A stretch of 64,000 nucleotides of DNA from Streptomyces sp. KL109B (GTDB taxonomy: Bacteria; Actinomycetota; Actinomycetes; Streptomycetales; Streptomycetaceae). Positions 61,144-64,000 of this stretch are shown one piece after another. A model generated the notes under the pieces. That model ran no database searches. It saw nothing but the letters and a program-made list of their open reading frames with translations, and was not told the origin of the DNA. A program made the translations under genes and the position numbers. Every line of letters begins with the position of its first letter. Position 1 is the stretch's first letter. The stretch lies in assembly GCF_030766935.1 (NCBI RefSeq), contig NZ_JASERL010000004.1, positions 434,001 through 498,000 of the forward strand, written 5' to 3'.

Positions 61144-61420
61144 GTCGGCCCCTCCTCGCTCGTGGGGTTTCGCCGCATGGTTCAACGCACGCGGGTTGTC
61201 AACGGCTACGGCGGCACGCCGCCGCAAAGGATGGCAGTTCATGGCGGATCGTGGGTGAGATATCCGGTTTGTAGCTAAACCCAGCGTGTCGCCGTCTCGC
61301 CAGCCGGTACCTTCGAGCCTCGCCGGAACAAGGAAGTTGCGGCAGCCCGACCCGTCCCGGGACCCCGGCCGCCCCCAACTTCCTTGGCGTCCGGCACGGT
61401 TCGCACGGGAGGACCCGCTC

Positions 61421-62797
61421 ATGACGTCGTCGCCGATTGTCCCGGACACCTCGACGCCGCAGTCTCCACGACCGAACCTCGCCTTCCGAGAGCTGCGCGG
61501 TCAGCGCTCGCCGGGCGAGTTCGCGGCCGCGGTGCGGCGCTCGGCGCGGGAGATCGGTGAGCGGGTCAGCTGCGACGCGCGCTACATCGGACGCGTGGAG
61601 GCCGGCGAGATCCGCTGCCCCAACTACGCGTACGAGCGGGTGTTCCTGCACATGTTCCCGGGCCGGACCCTCGCGGACCTCGGGTTCGCGCCCCGCTCCG
61701 CGGTACGTGGCCGGGGTGCGCGCACCGCGCCCGCCACCGCCGAACCTCAGTACACGTGCCACGCAACAAATGAGGAGAGCGACGTGCGACGTCGCGCATT
61801 CATGACCGGCATGACCGGTTCGACGGCCACCGTCGCCGTCGCCACGCTGACGCCCTTCGGCGTCCCCCCGCTCCCCGCCGACCTCGACCGGCATCCGGCG
61901 CGCGCCGGGATCGGTGCCGTGGAGGAGGCGATCCGGCGGATCAGGCTGCTCGACGACCGGCACGGCGCCGACGGCCTGTACCGGCGGGCCGCGGCCCCGC
62001 TGCGTACCGCGTTCGAGCTGCTCGACGCGGGTCCGGGGCAGCGCGAGATCACCGAGCGCCTGCAGACCGGCGCCGGTGAACTGGCCATTTCCGTGGGCTG
62101 GTTGGCCCACGACTCGGGCCGCTTCGACGACGCGCGCTCGCACTACGCGGAGGCCCTGGCCACGGCGCGGATGGCGGGGGACGAGGCGCTGGAGGCGCAC
62201 GCGTTCTGCAACACCGCGTTCCTTGCGCGCGACGCGGGGCGCCCCCGCGAAGCGGTACGGGCGGCGCAGGCGGCGACCAGGGTGGCGGCCCGGCTCGGCT
62301 CACCGCGGCTGCTGTCGCTGCTCGCGCTGCGGGAGGCGGGCGGCTGGGCGGGGCTCGGCGACCAGTCCTCCTGCGAGCGCTCGCTGGCCCGCGCGCAGGC
62401 GCTGTTCGCGCGCGGGGCATCGGACGTGGACCCCGAGTGGATGTCGTTCTACGGCGAGGCCGAGCTGGAGGGCCTTGAGGCGCAGTGCTGGTCGGCGCTC
62501 GGTGGCTGGGAGCGGGCGTCGCTGCACGCGCGGCGGGCGGCGGCGCTCCAGGATCCGCACTTCACCCGCAACATGGCGTTGTACACGGCCGAGTTGGCGG
62601 ACGATCTGGCGCGGGCGGGGCAGCCGGACGAGTCGGCGTCCGCGGGGGTGCGGGCGCTGAATCTGCTTCAGGACGTGCGGTCTTCGCGGATCGAGGGGAT
62701 GTTGGCGACGACTGCGCGTGTGCTGCTGCCGCACCGGCGGGCTCGGGGGGTTTCGGCGTTCTTGGACGCGCATGCGGTGGCGCGGCGCTCGGCGTAG
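61421..62797 (+). CDS. XRE-type regulator with helical repeat (TPR-like) domain
   Basis: A 458-residue protein. The N-terminal helix-turn-helix-like domain (about 25-90, ELRGQRSPGEFAAAVRRSAREIGERVSCDARYIGRVEAGEIRCPNYAYERVF) is followed by a twin-Arg segment (VRRRAFMTGMTGSTATVAVATL), then helical repeats (SHYAEALATARMAGDEALEAHAFCNTAFLARDAGRPREAVRAAQAA). The layout resembles NsdA-type negative regulators of Streptomyces. GGGAGGA precedes the ATG by 7 bases. Target genes unknown. Confidence 0.85.
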   Translation: MTSSPIVPDTSTPQSPRPNLAFRELRGQRSPGEFAAAVRRSAREIGERVSCDARYIGRVEAGEIRCPNYAYERVFLHMFPGRTLADLGFAPRSAVRGRGARTAPATAEPQYTCHATNEESDVRRRAFMTGMTGSTATVAVATLTPFGVPPLPADLDRHPARAGIGAVEEAIRRIRLLDDRHGADGLYRRAAAPLRTAFELLDAGPGQREITERLQTGAGELAISVGWLAHDSGRFDDARSHYAEALATARMAGDEALEAHAFCNTAFLARDAGRPREAVRAAQAATRVAARLGSPRLLSLLALREAGGWAGLGDQSSCERSLARAQALFARGASDVDPEWMSFYGEAELEGLEAQCWSALGGWERASLHARRAAALQDPHFTRNMALYTAELADDLARAGQPDESASAGVRALNLLQDVRSSRIEGMLATTARVLLPHRRARGVSAFLDAHAVARRSA

Positions 62798-62811
62798 GTG
62801 TCTTCCTACGT

Positions 62812-62878
62812 CGCGGGGCGCTGCCCCGGGCCCCGCGCCTCAATCGCCGGCGGGGCTGGATTGGCCGCAGGGGCTTCA
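62812..62878. repeat. dispersed repeat, copy K, with an extra half unit
   Basis: GGGGCGCTGCCCC plus CCCCGCGCCTCAATCGCCGGCGGGG, then GCCGCAGGGGCTTCAG. It fills the convergent gap and runs into the stop of the histidine phosphatase gene. Confidence 0.75.
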
Positions 62879-63472
62879 GTGGGTCAGGTGGTCCGTTTCG
62901 TTCCAGGACTCCAGGGCCGGTTCGCCGTAGGCCCAGCCGAGGACGGAGAGGGACGTCGGGTTCAGGCGGATGCGGGACGCGAAGTCCAGAGGGAAGCCGA
63001 GCCAGCGCGCACCGATGGAGCGCAGGATGTGGCCGTGGGCGAAGACCAGGACGTCGCGGTCGGCTGAGCGCGCCCAGTCCACGACCTCGTCGGCCCGGGC
63101 CGTGACCTCGGCGATCGTCTCACCCTCCGGCACCCCGTCCCGCCAGATGAACCAGCCGGGGCGCAACTCCTGGATCTGCGCAGGCGTCAGCCCCTCGTAC
63201 GCCCCGTAGTCCCACTCCATGAGGGCGTCCCAGCGCGTGGACCGCTCGCCGAATCCGGCGAGCTCGCACGTCTCACGCGCGCGTACCAGTGGAGAGGTGC
63301 GCACCTCGACTCCGTCGAGCCCGTCGTAGGGGGCCCGGCCGAGCCGCTCGCCGAGGAGTTTCGCGCCGCGCCTGCCCTCTTCCAGGAGCGGAATGTCCGT
63401 CCTCCCGGTGTGCCGTCCCGACAGCGACCACTCGGTCTGTCCGTGCCGGGCCAACAGGATGCGCGGTGCCAT
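62876..63472 (-). CDS. histidine phosphatase (phosphoglycerate mutase-like)
   Basis: A 198-residue enzyme with the RHG motif (LLARHGQTEWSLSGRHTGRTDIPL) near its N-terminus and the second catalytic His in VLVFAHGHILRSIGARW; the general acid Glu is in MEWDYGAYEGLTPAQI. Cytoplasmic. The physiological substrate (sugar phosphate, nucleotide) cannot be set. Its ribosome site is within the palindrome AAGAGGCCTCTT at 63474-63485. Confidence 0.9.
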   Translation of the reverse strand: MAPRILLARHGQTEWSLSGRHTGRTDIPLLEEGRRGAKLLGERLGRAPYDGLDGVEVRTSPLVRARETCELAGFGERSTRWDALMEWDYGAYEGLTPAQIQELRPGWFIWRDGVPEGETIAEVTARADEVVDWARSADRDVLVFAHGHILRSIGARWLGFPLDFASRIRLNPTSLSVLGWAYGEPALESWNETDHLTH

Positions 63473-63525
63473 GAAGAGGCCTCTTTCGAAACTACGAGCA
63501 ACTACAAGGGGCTACGGGTGAACAT

Positions 63526-63549
63526 GGGGCGATCGGGAAGGATCGCCCC
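63526..63549. terminator. hairpin in the divergent region
   Basis: GGGGCGATC and GATCGCCCC form a 9-bp perfect stem with a 6-base loop. It lies between two divergent genes, so it is either a terminator for a short unseen transcript or a leader structure. No gene is seen between 63473 and 63714. Confidence 0.5.
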
Positions 63550-63714
63550 GTCCATCATCGCGCAACCAGCAAGGGAGCCGCCCGCCGGGCAACCCGCAGC
63601 CTGATCGCTGCGTCTACGAGGGTCAGGGCTCGCCCACACAGGGCCCCACATACACCGTAAAATGAGGCCGTGGCCAGTGGCCGCCGCACGAGGGAACAGG
63701 GGGGAGCGGCCCGC

Positions 63715-64000
63715 ATGTCGCAGACCGACGAGGCACCGCGCACGGAAGCGATACCCGGTGCCGGGCTCCGCTGGTGGACGGAGCTGCCGCTGATCCTCCT
63801 CGTGTACGGGGCGTACACGGCGGGCCGGCTGCTCGCCCGCGGCGACGTGAGCCAGGCCGTCGACCACGGTCTCGCGATACTCCGGGCGGAGAAAGCGGTC
63901 GGCCTCAACCTGGAGCACCCCCTCAACCGGCTGTTCACCCGCGAACCGTGGCTCGGCGTCCCCGCCGACTTCTGGTACGCCTCGTTCCACTATCTGGTCA
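63715..64000 (+). CDS. PAP2/inositolphosphotransferase-like membrane protein (N-terminal part)
   Basis: The first 95 residues of a membrane protein continuing past the window. ATG with GGGGGGAG upstream. ELPLILLVYGAYTAGRLLARGDVSQAVDHGLAILRAEKAVGLNLEHPLNRLF, then FWYASFHYLV, matches the start of PAP2_3/inositolphosphotransferase-type proteins in Streptomyces. The active site lies outside the window. An in-frame GTG 15 codons upstream exists. Confidence 0.75.
   Translation, partial: MSQTDEAPRTEAIPGAGLRWWTELPLILLVYGAYTAGRLLARGDVSQAVDHGLAILRAEKAVGLNLEHPLNRLFTREPWLGVPADFWYASFHYLV

Overview
This is high-GC actinobacterial DNA, almost certainly a core-chromosome segment of a Streptomyces. The evidence is the strong GC bias at third codon positions, an adpA/bldH gene carrying the rare leucine codon TTA, a complete desferrioxamine operon, a ceb cellobiose operon with TGGGAGCGCTCCCA boxes, and many Tat or Sec exported proteins. 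The order leucine/acyl-CoA catabolism - desEF - desABCD - glmS - adpA - orn - tRNA-His - cebR/cebEFG/bglC agrees with what I recall of the S. coelicolor chromosome around adpA. There are no insertion sequences, integrases, prophage genes or CRISPR arrays.

Layout. 1-4.4 kb: a fused two-half ABC exporter (cut by the window edge) and a secreted phytase-like protein. 4.6-9.5 kb: a large ArnT-type membrane glycosyltransferase, two translationally coupled XRE-type transmembrane regulators, and a secreted endonuclease I. 9.6-10.5 kb: a putative Phd/RelE-like toxin-antitoxin pair. 10.5-16.3 kb: a coupled TPP enzyme/ureohydrolase pair, a sodium:solute symporter and a divergent PucR regulator. 16.5-19.3 kb: a sugar-phosphatase-like protein, a CDF metal exporter and thioesterase TesB.

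19.4-27.2 kb is a branched-chain acyl-CoA (leucine) catabolism locus. It has two acyl-CoA dehydrogenases, a TetR repressor with two visible operators, 3-methylcrotonyl-CoA carboxylase beta and alpha subunits, and HMG-CoA lyase. 27.3-34.6 kb is the iron-regulated desferrioxamine system: binding lipoprotein, reductase and desABCD, each block preceded by an iron box. 34.6-40.5 kb holds a DUF4429 protein, a Tat-exported purple acid phosphatase, a small conserved gene, glmS and a universal stress protein.

40.8-43.5 kb contains the developmental master regulator adpA, with an unusual 5' leader, and oligoribonuclease. 43.6-49.9 kb has tRNA-His and the cellobiose uptake system. 50-55.1 kb is an apparent aspartate:alanine exchange/decarboxylation operon with two AspT-family antiporters and aspartate 4-decarboxylase. 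55.2-64 kb has a small flavin-type protein, a GH18 chitinase, a two-component system, a secreted protein, a spermidine-synthase-like protein, an XRE/TPR regulator with a divergent small protein, a histidine phosphatase, and the start of a PAP2-type membrane protein.

The most interesting observation is a 22-codon open frame in the adpA leader. It has its own Shine-Dalgarno, contains a TTA codon three codons before its stop, and overlaps the adpA start codon as ATGA. It could make adpA translation depend on bldA tRNA twice. A dispersed ~48-bp GC-rich repeat with ten near-full copies punctuates the intergenic regions.
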